This document shows positions 8,292-18,073 of a stretch of 64,000 nt of DNA, piece after piece (the stretch's first letter is position 1; the number at the start of each line of letters is the position of its first letter). The stretch is from the NCBI GenBank assembly GCA_020634115.1, contig JACKCH010000010.1:744001-808000 (forward strand). The letters are read 5' to 3'. The position numbers and the translations under genes were made by a program. The notes under the pieces are model-generated. The model searched no databases. It was not told where the DNA came from and saw only the letters and a list, made by a program, of their open reading frames with translations. The stretch is from Anaerolineaceae bacterium. Lineage in GTDB: Bacteria; Chloroflexota; Anaerolineae; Aggregatilineales; Phototrophicaceae.

Positions 8292-9371
8292 TTACTCTTT
8301 TTTATCATCGTCACGGTTAGGACGCAGTACCCAAGTCGGAGGGGATTTCTTTTTACTCTGTTCCTGGGTGTTTCGTTTGCCGATACCGAAAAAGTTTCTT
8401 AGGTCCGAACTCTGTGGCCCGGCGGGATCTTCCGTGTCCTGCGGCGGCTCTACTGTCGCTGCATCTGGCACGTCCGGCGACGGTGTCATTTGGTCTTCAA
8501 TTCCTGGTGGAATCGGGTTAGTTTCAGAAAGCTGCTGCGTATCACCATTCGGACGGTGCGCGCCCGTATCGTGTAGTCGCGGGAGCGTCGGTTCAGTCAA
8601 TGGGGATGATGTGCCGGTATCATGCGTGGTTATGATCGGCTCGGAAGGATCTGTTCTGCCAGCCTGGGGCATCATGCCGGGTACACCGGGCGGCTTGGGT
8701 GGTGGCTCCGGCGCCGGGCTGCCCGAAACAGGTGGCCTCTGCGACTGTATTTCGATGGGTTGTATCGGGCGGCTGTCGGTGAACAGATCCGGCGCACCTG
8801 GCATGAGCGGATATTGACGGATGGGCGAACTCAACAAGGTGTTCAGATGTTGCACACAGGTATTCTGTAATTGTGTGCGCACATCATGGTGGATGTCCTG
8901 ACCTTCCAACTGCACCAGCATCATATCCAGCAGCCCGACCAATTCAAATGGCATGATGGAACGCTCTGTCTGGCGCACAGCGATATATGGCACGACATAA
9001 TCGGCCATCGCCTGGATTACCGGGGTAATCACGCCCCGCAGATAGATGATGACCGGCCACTGTGAATCGGTATGATGCCCGGTGATATTCGGGTTGTGAT
9101 GCGGAAATAAGGCGCCGACAAATGCCTTGTAAATCTCTCCATAGGTGTTGACCCAGGCTTCCAGGTGGCGTGGTGTATCATCCGCAATGTACTGGAAGGT
9201 GGGGAGCGTATCCCCGGTAAGAACCAGAATATTGAAATCGGCCAGCTTGCGCGCTAAATGCCCCAGCGCGTTCGGCTCGGTTCTCATCGCCGGCCACGAA
9301 TCGAGAACAACCGGCGCGTGGACTCTTGCTAATCGGAGGAGAAATTCTTCTAGTCGTTGCTCGTACATCAT
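8292..9371 (-). CDS. uncharacterised protein with Pro-rich C-terminal tail
   Basis: 359 residues, no signal peptide. Seen: an N-terminal globular half (to about residue 190) of mixed helices, beginning YEQRLEEFLLRLARVHAPVVL, and a low-complexity C-terminal half rich in Pro, Thr, Asp and Ser ending in a basic stretch (KKKSPPTWVLRPNRDDDKKE). I recognise no family. The two in-frame ATGs at the start are adjacent and neither has a clear ribosome-binding site. It is divergent from the promoter at 9466-9495. The ~150 bases downstream, before the secreted protein gene, hold nothing I can name except a possible minus-strand -10 (TATAAT, 8246-8251). Confidence 0.6.
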   Translation of the reverse strand: MMYEQRLEEFLLRLARVHAPVVLDSWPAMRTEPNALGHLARKLADFNILVLTGDTLPTFQYIADDTPRHLEAWVNTYGEIYKAFVGALFPHHNPNITGHHTDSQWPVIIYLRGVITPVIQAMADYVVPYIAVRQTERSIMPFELVGLLDMMLVQLEGQDIHHDVRTQLQNTCVQHLNTLLSSPIRQYPLMPGAPDLFTDSRPIQPIEIQSQRPPVSGSPAPEPPPKPPGVPGMMPQAGRTDPSEPIITTHDTGTSSPLTEPTLPRLHDTGAHRPNGDTQQLSETNPIPPGIEDQMTPSPDVPDAATVEPPQDTEDPAGPQSSDLRNFFGIGKRNTQEQSKKKSPPTWVLRPNRDDDKKE

Positions 9372-9465
9372 ACGTTTTAAAAACTGTCTCTACCCTTTGA
9401 GGGTATTGTACACGAATTCCTGTTCTTGTGTAACTGCACACCAAAATAGAGGCGCAGCAGGGTGC

Positions 9466-9495
9466 TTGACAAAATCTCCTGTTTTGACTTATGCT
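9466..9495 (+). promoter_or_regulatory. sigma-70-like promoter
   Basis: A perfect TTGACA at 9466-9471 and TATGCT at 9490-9495 with an 18-base spacer. Transcription would start near 9502 and run into the 143-residue gene at 9583, and possibly through the terminator at 10047 into thrS. Confidence 0.65.
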
Positions 9496-9582
9496 GTCAT
9501 CGAATGTGATAAACATTACAAACCATTCCAATAATGCCCCTTTTCTCAGGGTATTTTGTAGTTTCGTTGGTAGGTATGAACC

Positions 9583-10014
9583 ATGATCGAGATGCCGAGG
9601 CGGGTTTGTTTTGAAATGCACCAGGACAGTGGCGCGGCGCCGGATGCCTGTGATGTGATCGTCGAAATGGAATCCGGCCAGATGTTTACGGCGCTGTTTG
9701 TCACCGTGCCTTATCTCAAACGTCAGATGGAATTGAGTTTTGCCGTCAGCAAACAGTTGCCAGATACCCAGCCCGTGCGGTATGCTGTGCTGGAAACACC
9801 ACATATTCTGGTAGATAATCTGGATCACGACACCATAGAAGATACCATAGACAATCTCCTTGCACTCGATGTGTTTGAGGGGTTGTTTACGCTGGTTACA
9901 GAAAACGATACTGAGACTACTACCCGAACTACTACGAAAGGCAAGCGGGCCACTGCGGAGGTGGCTGCGGTTGTCTTGTCGGATGTCCTGGTTGTTGATG
10001 AGGAATATCAATAA
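9583..10014 (+). CDS. small acidic protein of unknown function upstream of thrS
   Basis: 143 residues. Seen: a compact N-terminal ~100 residues with alternating hydrophobic strands (MPRRVCFEMHQDSGAAPDAC, FVTVPYLKRQMELSFAV) and a Thr-rich linker (TETTTRTTTKGK) before a hydrophobic end. No signal peptide or known motif. It follows the TTGACA promoter directly and precedes thrS by 85 bases with a terminator in between, so it may be co-transcribed with thrS by read-through. No function can be assigned. Confidence 0.6.
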   Translation: MIEMPRRVCFEMHQDSGAAPDACDVIVEMESGQMFTALFVTVPYLKRQMELSFAVSKQLPDTQPVRYAVLETPHILVDNLDHDTIEDTIDNLLALDVFEGLFTLVTENDTETTTRTTTKGKRATAEVAAVVLSDVLVVDEEYQ

Positions 10015-10046
10015 ACAGCCTTATCACGCCTTCACGCGGTTTATCC

Positions 10047-10079
10047 AACGCCAGGACATCCCCCTGGCGTTTTTGTTTG
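10047..10079 (+). terminator. intrinsic terminator or attenuator 20 bases before thrS
   Basis: AACGCCAGG (10047-10055) and CCTGGCGTT (10063-10071) form a perfect 9-bp stem with a 7-base loop and a TTTGTTTGT tail. It ends only about 20 bases before the thrS ATG. That leaves no room for a separate thrS promoter, so thrS must rely on read-through or on control of this hairpin. No T-box specifier or AGGGTGG-type antiterminator was found. Confidence 0.7.
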
Positions 10080-10099
10080 TCATTAGTCTGGAGCAGAGC

Positions 10100-11905
<1,806 letters not shown>

Positions 11906-11959
11906 ATATCTCCCCGTAAATCTGCACCACTGATCTCACTCCTCCTCGCTATGCTCGTT

Positions 11960-11986
11960 TTCCCCTCTCCAATTTGGAGAGGGGAA
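11960..11986. repeat. hairpin-forming intergenic palindrome after thrS
   Basis: TTCCCCTCTCC and GGAGAGGGGAA form an 11-bp perfect stem with a 5-base loop. No T-run follows, so termination by it alone is doubtful. A second small inverted repeat, AAATAGGT/ACCTATTT, follows at 12004-12027. GC-rich CCCCTC/GAGGGG hairpins like this recur in the gap at 63395-63490. Confidence 0.5.
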
Positions 11987-12087
11987 GGAGTGTGGTCAAG
12001 TATAAATAGGTGTTTTGAAACCTATTTGACTGCTTAGATGGATTCGTTCGCCATCAAGATGAAACGCCACTTCAATGTGCAGCCCGA

Positions 12088-12116
12088 TTGAGTTCTATCC
12101 TGAATCAGAGTATAGT
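12088..12116 (+). promoter_or_regulatory. promoter of the bactofilin gene cluster
   Basis: TTGAGT at 12088-12093 and TATAGT at 12111-12116 with a 17-base spacer. The start would be near 12123, about 39 bases before the bactofilin ATG. No later promoter of this quality was seen before 15879, consistent with a five-gene unit. Confidence 0.55.
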
Positions 12117-12161
12117 GGTTAAGAGTTACACGCTACAGTCTAGGAGCAAAGCGAGGAACGT

Positions 12162-12734
12162 ATGTCATTCTTTGGCAATCGTCGCCAGGTCGAGCCGGAA
12201 GCGCCGCGCAGACCTGAGGAAATACAACCGCCGCGTCCGGCACTCCAGCAAACAACCCCAGTCGGGTTTGAAACCGTGTTAGGCGCAAACAGCGTCATGG
12301 AAGGAACTCTCAAGAGCGATGCCAATGTCCGTCTGGACGGCACATTCTCTGGCACGCTGGAAATCACCGGGAATATCCTGGTCGGTGAAACCGCGAAAAT
12401 CAACGCCGATATTAACGCCCGCAATATCTCGATTGCCGGGGCGGTACGCGGCAATATCAGCGGCAAAAAGGTGCAGTTACTCCGCACCGGGCGAATCTGG
12501 GGTGACATCAGTGCCAGCGCGTTGACCACTGAAGAAGGCGCGTTTATTGACGGCAAAATCACGATGGTGAGCCAGGAAGTCGCCGCGCCGGTTACAGAAG
12601 ATGTGGAAGACGAGAGCGAAGCGGACGAACCGGTTGAAATGATGGATACAGCCGATGACGAGGACGCAGAGACGGGGGACGCGGATACGATTCGTCTGGA
12701 TGAATTCGGCGAATCCGAGGCTGACGAGGACTAA
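12162..12734 (+). CDS. bactofilin (polymer-forming cytoskeletal protein)
   Basis: 190 residues. Seen: a short Pro-rich N-terminus, the bactofilin beta-helix core at about residues 35-140 with rungs such as VMEGTLKSDANVRLDGTFSG and GNISGKKVQLLRTGRIWGDI, and a strongly acidic tail (residues 148-190). Known: bactofilins self-assemble without nucleotide into filaments that scaffold wall enzymes, polarity factors or surface structures. Usual bactofilins have short tails; this long acidic one is notable and may bind a partner. It leads a same-strand run with a HEAT membrane protein, which could be that partner (inference). Confidence 0.92.
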   Translation: MSFFGNRRQVEPEAPRRPEEIQPPRPALQQTTPVGFETVLGANSVMEGTLKSDANVRLDGTFSGTLEITGNILVGETAKINADINARNISIAGAVRGNISGKKVQLLRTGRIWGDISASALTTEEGAFIDGKITMVSQEVAAPVTEDVEDESEADEPVEMMDTADDEDAETGDADTIRLDEFGESEADED

Positions 12735-12844
12735 TTCCTCTCAAGGTAAACCCGTAATGCAAAGGCTGGTTCCAGTTCATCGGTAACTACGCCGTTGACC
12801 GGAACATGACCAGACTGTTCAGGCCTGAGAATTGAAGGGGCAAT

Positions 12845-13774
12845 ATGCGCCGATTTATTATCCTGCTGTTTGTACTCACGCTGATCGCCACCATTGGCGT
12901 ATCGCTGATCTTGCCGAACAGCCATGTCATCCGGCCTATTCTGATTATCACGGTTGTCTGGATCGTGATCGTCGTCCTGGATCGAACGTTCGGCTTATTT
13001 AAGCCACGCCAGCGGAGACGGATCCCGTTTTCGCAGGTTGCCGAAATCGAACGGCTGTATTTTCGCTCTATCCGTGAAATGCTCAATGAGTTCCCGGATA
13101 CCGTACAGGTCATTAACGACTTGCAGCGTATCCTTTCGATTGACCCCTACTACAAAAACGCGCGTCATTATCTGAACCGCGCCTTGATTCTGCAAGCGGA
13201 GCATAACGAAACAAGAGCCGCCGCAGGTATGCATGTCGGGCATTCCCGTGCTGAGTTTATGCGACTGCAGGAACAATTGATTGATCCTGATGCAGCGGTG
13301 CGTAAAGCGGTGGTTATGGAACTCATCAATTATGGTGAAGTCGCCATTGACCCACTGATCGCGTTGCTGATGGACGAGGATAGTGACGTGCGTGTTCATG
13401 CTGCAACCGCGCTAGGGTGGGTGGGCGGCAAAGACGCGATACAACCGCTGCTGGTTGCGTTGACGGATGAAAACCCGTATGTGCGCCGTTACGCCGCCCG
13501 CGCGTTGTGCTGGGTCGTGGATGCTACTGCCGTCGATGGGCTGGTGAGTGCTTTGGGGGATGAGGATACCTACGTGCGCCGGTATGCCGCGCGCGCCCTG
13601 GGGTGGAGCCAGGACAACCGGGCAGTCAAGCCATTGCTTGAACTGCTGGTTAAAGATGATAACAGTATTGTGCGGGAGTATGTTGAAACCGCACTGGATG
13701 ACCTGGACATCAGCCATCGCTCAATCCGGCGACCCGATCAAGCCAAAGAAAAGGATACTGCCGAAGTCGCGTAG
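12845..13774 (+). CDS. membrane-anchored HEAT-repeat protein
   Basis: 309 residues. Seen: two N-terminal transmembrane segments (about residues 3-21 and 28-45), a basic stretch KPRQRRR, a helical linker, then HEAT / PBS-lyase-type repeats from about residue 135 to 285 (IDPLIALLMDEDSDVRVHAA, and DENPYVRRYAARALCWV twice with small changes). Such repeats form a curved protein-binding surface. The ATG is preceded by AAGGGG. It lies 110 bases after the bactofilin gene, so a role in anchoring or organising bactofilin filaments at the membrane is a reasonable guess. No enzymatic residues are visible, so it is not a true phycocyanobilin lyase. Confidence 0.8.
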   Translation: MRRFIILLFVLTLIATIGVSLILPNSHVIRPILIITVVWIVIVVLDRTFGLFKPRQRRRIPFSQVAEIERLYFRSIREMLNEFPDTVQVINDLQRILSIDPYYKNARHYLNRALILQAEHNETRAAAGMHVGHSRAEFMRLQEQLIDPDAAVRKAVVMELINYGEVAIDPLIALLMDEDSDVRVHAATALGWVGGKDAIQPLLVALTDENPYVRRYAARALCWVVDATAVDGLVSALGDEDTYVRRYAARALGWSQDNRAVKPLLELLVKDDNSIVREYVETALDDLDISHRSIRRPDQAKEKDTAEVA

Positions 13775-13812
13775 AGACGTGCCAGTCTGGTGAGGGCGAA
13801 ATTCGTTAAACC

Positions 13813-14550
13813 ATGCAAGTTGTATTCGATGTGGTAGATTTACTTCAGTTGCAGGAAATCTGGGGGCGTCGCCCGATTATCATTGCCTATTCCCGGTTGG
13901 AGCGGCGCACCGCGCCAGATGTGCAGGCCGATGATTTCAGTATGGACGGGCTGCTACCCCGGCTGGCGCGTTTGCGCCAATCTGCCGCATGGAAAAACAG
14001 CCGGATACGACATGATCATGACCCAGCGCAAACTGCGTTAGGTGATTTTCCGCATGACTGCCTGCATATCCTCTACCCGGAGGTCGAGTCGCCCCAGTTG
14101 GCACGGCACGCGCTGTTTGCATCGGCTTACAACCGGTTTGTGGTCACGCGGTATCAGGGTGCGGTTGAGCATACTGTCACCCTGCTGCAAACGCTGGCGC
14201 AGGCGCGGCAGATTGAAGCCAGCCGGTATCTGGGGGCGGATGCCCTCCCGGTCAGCGCGGGGGAAGACTGGATTCCGGCGGATCTGACCGATGACATTCG
14301 CTCATTGGATACCCGTTACCAGTCCGATCAGCCCGGCACGCCTGCCGCTTATGTGATCGCTGAAGATTTCTGGACTCTGCTCACCAAGACGGATGATGCG
14401 GTTATCCAGGTGGCGGCGGAGATGTTTTGCAAAGCTGGTGAATCCGGCTGCCGGGAACAGTGCGAACGGCAGTTTCAAGAGATGGTTGCCGTCGCCCGCA
14501 CCTGGTACCGTTCACCGTCCGTCGTCGGGCTGTGCTATCAGGTGGAATGA
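13813..14550 (+). CDS. uncharacterised protein in the bactofilin cluster
   Basis: 245 residues, soluble, no recognised domain. Seen: an N-terminal MQVVFDVVDLLQLQEIWGRR, a His/Asp-containing loop RIRHDHDP, and a C-terminal region with three Cys in CKAGESGCREQCERQ. The three cysteines could bind metal or form a disulfide, but the pattern matches no motif I know. It sits 38 bases after the HEAT gene and 58 before the phosphatase gene, so it is probably expressed with them. Confidence 0.6.
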   Translation: MQVVFDVVDLLQLQEIWGRRPIIIAYSRLERRTAPDVQADDFSMDGLLPRLARLRQSAAWKNSRIRHDHDPAQTALGDFPHDCLHILYPEVESPQLARHALFASAYNRFVVTRYQGAVEHTVTLLQTLAQARQIEASRYLGADALPVSAGEDWIPADLTDDIRSLDTRYQSDQPGTPAAYVIAEDFWTLLTKTDDAVIQVAAEMFCKAGESGCREQCERQFQEMVAVARTWYRSPSVVGLCYQVE

Positions 14551-14608
14551 AAGTCTTTAACCCAACCCTGTTTTAATCCATCACACTTTATTTATCTGAG
14601 GATGTCTA

Positions 14609-15082
14609 ATGGTCAGAGTTTTATTTGTCTGTTCAGGGAATATTTGCCGTTCCCCGATGGCTGAAGCTGTTTTCCAGGATATGGTTAATAAGGCTGGGTT
14701 AAGCGGCCAGATTATGGCGGATTCTGCCGGGACGGGAAGTTGGCATGTGGGGGAGTCGCCTCACCAGGGAACACAGGATGTGCTGAGGCGGCACAGCATC
14801 GCCTATCGTGGCCGCGCCCGTCGGGTTACGTCTCACGATATGAAGGAGTTTGATTATATCGTGGTGATGGATAAGTCTCATCTCTCCGATTTGCGCCGGT
14901 ACGCCGAAGAGAGCGCTGCTGAGATCCGTCTGTTCCTGAGCTATGCGAATGCCGCCGGAACGGTGGTTGAAAAAGAAGTCCCCGATCCGTACTACAGCAA
15001 TCGTTTTGACGAAGTATATAGTCTGGTCACTAGAGGCAGTGCGGCGCTGCTGAACCATATCCGTCAGCAGAATGGACTGTAA
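14609..15082 (+). CDS. low-molecular-weight protein-tyrosine phosphatase
   Basis: 157 residues, normal for the family. Seen: the P-loop CSGNICRS with nucleophile Cys8 and Arg14 at the very N-terminus, and the general acid Asp126 in VPDPYYS. It removes phosphate from tyrosine residues (or arginine in some relatives). Known members often pair with tyrosine kinases that control exopolysaccharide export; none is seen here. A GAGG site lies eight bases before the ATG. The next gene starts two bases after its stop, so the two are certainly coupled. Confidence 0.93.
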   Translation: MVRVLFVCSGNICRSPMAEAVFQDMVNKAGLSGQIMADSAGTGSWHVGESPHQGTQDVLRRHSIAYRGRARRVTSHDMKEFDYIVVMDKSHLSDLRRYAEESAAEIRLFLSYANAAGTVVEKEVPDPYYSNRFDEVYSLVTRGSAALLNHIRQQNGL

Positions 15083-15084
15083 CG

Positions 15085-15879
15085 ATGCGGCTGGCCTGGT
15101 TGACGGATATTCACCTCAATTTTCTCTCGCCGGTACAGACGAATCGTTTTTTCGCAACGCTCAAAGAGGCGGATGCCGATGCTTTCCTTATCACTGGGGA
15201 TATTGCCGAAGCGCCCACCGTGTCTTTCCTGCTCAGACGGTTTGAAACCAAACTCCTGAAGCCGGTTTACTTCGTTTTGGGAAACCACGATTTTTACGGT
15301 GGCACTATTGTCGGGGTTCACGAGGTCGTGGGCAAACAGGCCGGGGAGTCGCGCTGGCTGACATGGCTCAATGATGCAGGCGTGGTGCATCTTTCGGATG
15401 AAGTGGGGCTGGTTGGTCATGATGGCTGGGCGGATGGCCGCAGCGGGGACTATGAAAACTCTCCGGTGGAGATGACGGATTACTACGTGATCGAGGATTT
15501 TGATGGTCTCGACAAAGCCAGACGCCTGGAAAAATTGCATCAGCTTGGCGATGCTACCGCCGCGCACCTGCGCCAATGGCTGCCCAGGGCACTCGCCACG
15601 CATCCGCAGGTAATCTGCGCACTGCATGTCCCGCCCTTTCGTGAGGCGTGCTGGCATCAGGGACAAGTTTCCAATGATGACTTCCTGCCGCATTTCTGCT
15701 GCCAGGCTGCCGGAGAAGTTCTGGTTGAAATCATGAAGCAGCACCCAGAGCGCGAACTGACGGTGCTGTGCGGGCATACGCATGGTGAGGGGGAGGCGCA
15801 AATTCTCCCGAATCTGCGCGTGCTGACGGGCGGCGCGGAATATGGCGACCCGCGTATCCAGCAGATTTTTGAGTGCTGA
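15085..15879 (+). CDS. calcineurin-like metallophosphoesterase
   Basis: 264 residues. Seen: the full metallophosphoesterase motif set, Asp8 and His10 (DIHLNF), Asp39 (GDIAEA), GNHDFYGG with Asn67 and His68, and CGHTHGEG near residue 230. It hydrolyses a phosphomono- or diester using two metal ions; the substrate cannot be read from sequence. There is no signal peptide, so it is cytoplasmic. It begins two bases after the tyrosine phosphatase stop and ends the bactofilin run. A short repeat (15888-15945) follows. Confidence 0.88.
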   Translation: MRLAWLTDIHLNFLSPVQTNRFFATLKEADADAFLITGDIAEAPTVSFLLRRFETKLLKPVYFVLGNHDFYGGTIVGVHEVVGKQAGESRWLTWLNDAGVVHLSDEVGLVGHDGWADGRSGDYENSPVEMTDYYVIEDFDGLDKARRLEKLHQLGDATAAHLRQWLPRALATHPQVICALHVPPFREACWHQGQVSNDDFLPHFCCQAAGEVLVEIMKQHPERELTVLCGHTHGEGEAQILPNLRVLTGGAEYGDPRIQQIFEC

Positions 15880-15887
15880 ACGCCTTT

Positions 15888-15945
15888 TGGCTTGTTAGCA
15901 TCTTAGCTTGTTAGCACTTTAGCTTTTAGGCTAACCGGCTAATGA
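15888..15945 (+). repeat. dispersed TTAGC repeat
   Basis: GTTAGCATCTTAGCTTG is followed by GTTAGCACTTTAGC and an inverted form, TTAGGCTAACCGGCTAA. It matches GTTAGTATCTTAGCCG plus GTTAGCACTTGAGC near 19160 and the TTAGCACTT / GTTAGCATG pieces inside the MITE-like element. It fills the gap between two convergent genes. Confidence 0.5.
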
Positions 15946-15962
15946 GCTGCGGTGTCACGTCA

Positions 15963-17120
15963 TCAGCGCACGGTCTGGTGTCCGCTGCCGTTGCTGTCTG
16001 CTTCCAGGAGCGCCTGGATTTCGGCAGGCTGGATGATGGGCAGGTCGAACATAATGGTTTGCTGCAAGCGCGTGGCAGCATCCCCGACCAGAACGCCTTT
16101 TGCCAATGGATTCCCGCTGTCATCTTCCGTCAGCAGGCCATAATAGAATCCCCCGCTCCAGGCATCACCGCCGCCAATTCTATCCACCAGCGTAATCGGG
16201 CGAGGCTGTAAAGACCGGTAATAACTGCCATCCCGCCCGAAAGCCGCCGACTCCCATAGATGCGTTTCGGAGTTTTCCGGTTGACGCATGGTGATCGCCA
16301 ATACGCGCAGGTTGAAACGGTCAATCACAGTGCGCCCAAATGTACGCAGATCATCGTCATGTAGATCATCCGTCTCGCCATTGAGTACCTGAGATGCGGT
16401 GTAGCGCCCACAGCCAATGCCATAAAAACGCGCCATGTCGTAAATTGAGGTGATGAGGATATCCACATGCTGTTCGACCAACGGGGTCACTGTCTGGGTG
16501 CATTCTTCGACGCCCCACAGTGTCGAACGGTAGTTGAAGTCCAGGCCGACCCAGCAGTTGGCAGGCTTGGTTGCTAATGCCTCGTGGAAAGCGCCCAACA
16601 GGTAATTTTCGGCGTAATCACTGTGGCGGGCTAACCCAAACGTGATTCCCGAAACATGCAGTAACTTACACTGGCGCAGTACCGCGTCCCAGTCCACCAT
16701 GCCCGCCGCGAGACGACTGGCGGCGGAAAACATGCGCTGATACCAGACCCGGCTGACGCGGGGCGTGTGTCCCCCTTCGTAGATATAGCGCCCCATTGGT
16801 TCGGCCTGATGCGCCCACACGAAGTGATCGGTGTGAATGCCGTTGGCCCGCGCCGTGTCGCGCAGCATCCAGCCATAGGGGTTATCAGGTACGCGGGTAA
16901 TATAGACCGAGGGGATGCCTAAGCGGGACATCATCACCGCCACCGAAAACTCGCTCCCGCCCAAGGCCATGTGAACCAGGCGGGTCATTTCGGGGCGCTG
17001 GAAATCCGCCGGGGTTTCCCGCAACATGGTCTCCCCGAAAGTGGCAAAGGCCGGGCCGTTCTTCTGAAAACGGCCCAGGTCATCATGGGTAATGTCATAG
17101 GTGGACGGAGTGTGTTCCAT
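15963..17120 (-). CDS. PfkB-family sugar kinase, 2-keto-3-deoxygluconate kinase type
   Basis: 385 residues, somewhat long for the family. Seen: the N-terminal FGETMLRETP and ALGGSEFSVAVMMSRLG (substrate side, GG plus the Asn/Ser-Ala region) and the C-terminal ATP/anion-hole motif DRIGGGDAWSGGFYYGLL with the catalytic Asp. The layout is closest to 2-keto-3-deoxygluconate kinases, which phosphorylate KDG for Entner-Doudoroff-type cleavage. It is the last gene of the minus-strand transporter operon, 76 bases after the second permease, so its substrate is probably derived from the imported sugar. The exact substrate is inference. Confidence 0.8.
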   Translation of the reverse strand: MEHTPSTYDITHDDLGRFQKNGPAFATFGETMLRETPADFQRPEMTRLVHMALGGSEFSVAVMMSRLGIPSVYITRVPDNPYGWMLRDTARANGIHTDHFVWAHQAEPMGRYIYEGGHTPRVSRVWYQRMFSAASRLAAGMVDWDAVLRQCKLLHVSGITFGLARHSDYAENYLLGAFHEALATKPANCWVGLDFNYRSTLWGVEECTQTVTPLVEQHVDILITSIYDMARFYGIGCGRYTASQVLNGETDDLHDDDLRTFGRTVIDRFNLRVLAITMRQPENSETHLWESAAFGRDGSYYRSLQPRPITLVDRIGGGDAWSGGFYYGLLTEDDSGNPLAKGVLVGDAATRLQQTIMFDLPIIQPAEIQALLEADSNGSGHQTVR

Positions 17121-17196
17121 GTCTTATTACACAAACAAAATTAATTGGCAGGGCGTAGGGGCGGCCACGCCATTGAATTACTGGCGGTTTTTCTTG

Positions 17197-18063
17197 TTAT
17201 CCCTTGATCGCCCCAGCAGTGAGTCCGCGTGTGATGAACCGCTGCAACAGCAGGCTGATGACAATCACGGGAACGGCCGCTACCAGGGTCAGCGCCGAAA
17301 TAGACCACCATTGAATACCGCGTGTGCTGTTCTGTCCGGCAATCAGCACCGGCAACGTGATCGCGTTGAAGTTGGTGAGCATCAGCGCGAAAAGAAACTC
17401 ATTCCAGGCAAAAATGAACGAGAATACCGCTATGGAAACTAGGCCAGGTGTACTCAGTGGGAGTACGATTTTGATGAAAGCCTGCCAGCGCGATGCCCCA
17501 TCCACCCGCGCACTCTCTTCCATATCCAGCGGAAGTGTGTCGAAGAAGTCACGCATAATCCACACCGCGAACGGGATGTTAATCATGGTGTAGACGAGAA
17601 TCAGGCCGAAGTACGTATCAATCAGGTGGAAAGTTGAATAGATTACCAGGAACGGCACAACAAACAGAGCTGGCGGCAAGAATCGCTGTGAAATAATCCA
17701 GTAGGCGATATTGTCGTTGCGCCACCCCAAGATGCGCCAGTAATAGTCAAAGCGGGAGAGGCCATAACCGGCCATCGCGCCCACAATCACCGAGAGGATG
17801 GTGCTGCCGACGGCGGCGATCATACTGTTTTTGAAGTGGCGGATGGTGGTATCCCCTTGAACACCCGTGAATAAATCCTGCCAGTGCTGGCCGGTGGGTT
17901 GGTAGTCCACGTAGGGGATATAGCGTGGCCGCCGCGAGACATCCAGCGGCTGTTTGAATGAGGTCGTGAACAGCCAGTAGAACGGGAACACCACGACAAA
18001 TGACCAGAACAGGATCACCGCGTACAGGCCCAGGGATTGCCATCGTTTTCGACGTTTTAACAT
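17197..18063 (-). CDS. ABC sugar transporter permease, MalG type (CUT1)
   Basis: 288 residues. Seen: six hydrophobic segments and the permease signature ending in EESARVDGASRWQAFIKIVLP (EAA loop), which docks to the ATPase. The ATG at 18063 is chosen because GGGAG lies a few bases upstream; a longer in-frame version overlaps the previous permease. It lies ten bases after the MalF-type gene. It forms the channel of a sugar importer with that protein and the binding protein at 19434. No nucleotide-binding subunit is encoded in the locus, as is common for CUT1 systems served by a shared MsmX-like ATPase. Confidence 0.93.
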   Translation of the reverse strand: MLKRRKRWQSLGLYAVILFWSFVVVFPFYWLFTTSFKQPLDVSRRPRYIPYVDYQPTGQHWQDLFTGVQGDTTIRHFKNSMIAAVGSTILSVIVGAMAGYGLSRFDYYWRILGWRNDNIAYWIISQRFLPPALFVVPFLVIYSTFHLIDTYFGLILVYTMINIPFAVWIMRDFFDTLPLDMEESARVDGASRWQAFIKIVLPLSTPGLVSIAVFSFIFAWNEFLFALMLTNFNAITLPVLIAGQNSTRGIQWWSISALTLVAAVPVIVISLLLQRFITRGLTAGAIKG

Positions 18064-18073
18064 AATATCTCCC

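Noticed and set aside
9860..10099. N-terminal extension of thrS
   Set aside because: It would overlap the preceding gene, cross a strong terminator and shows no TGS sequence. GGAG before 10100 marks the start.
12845..13774. Phycobilisome lyase from PBS-lyase HEAT repeats
   Set aside because: The repeats are generic; the protein is membrane-anchored and no pigment genes are present.
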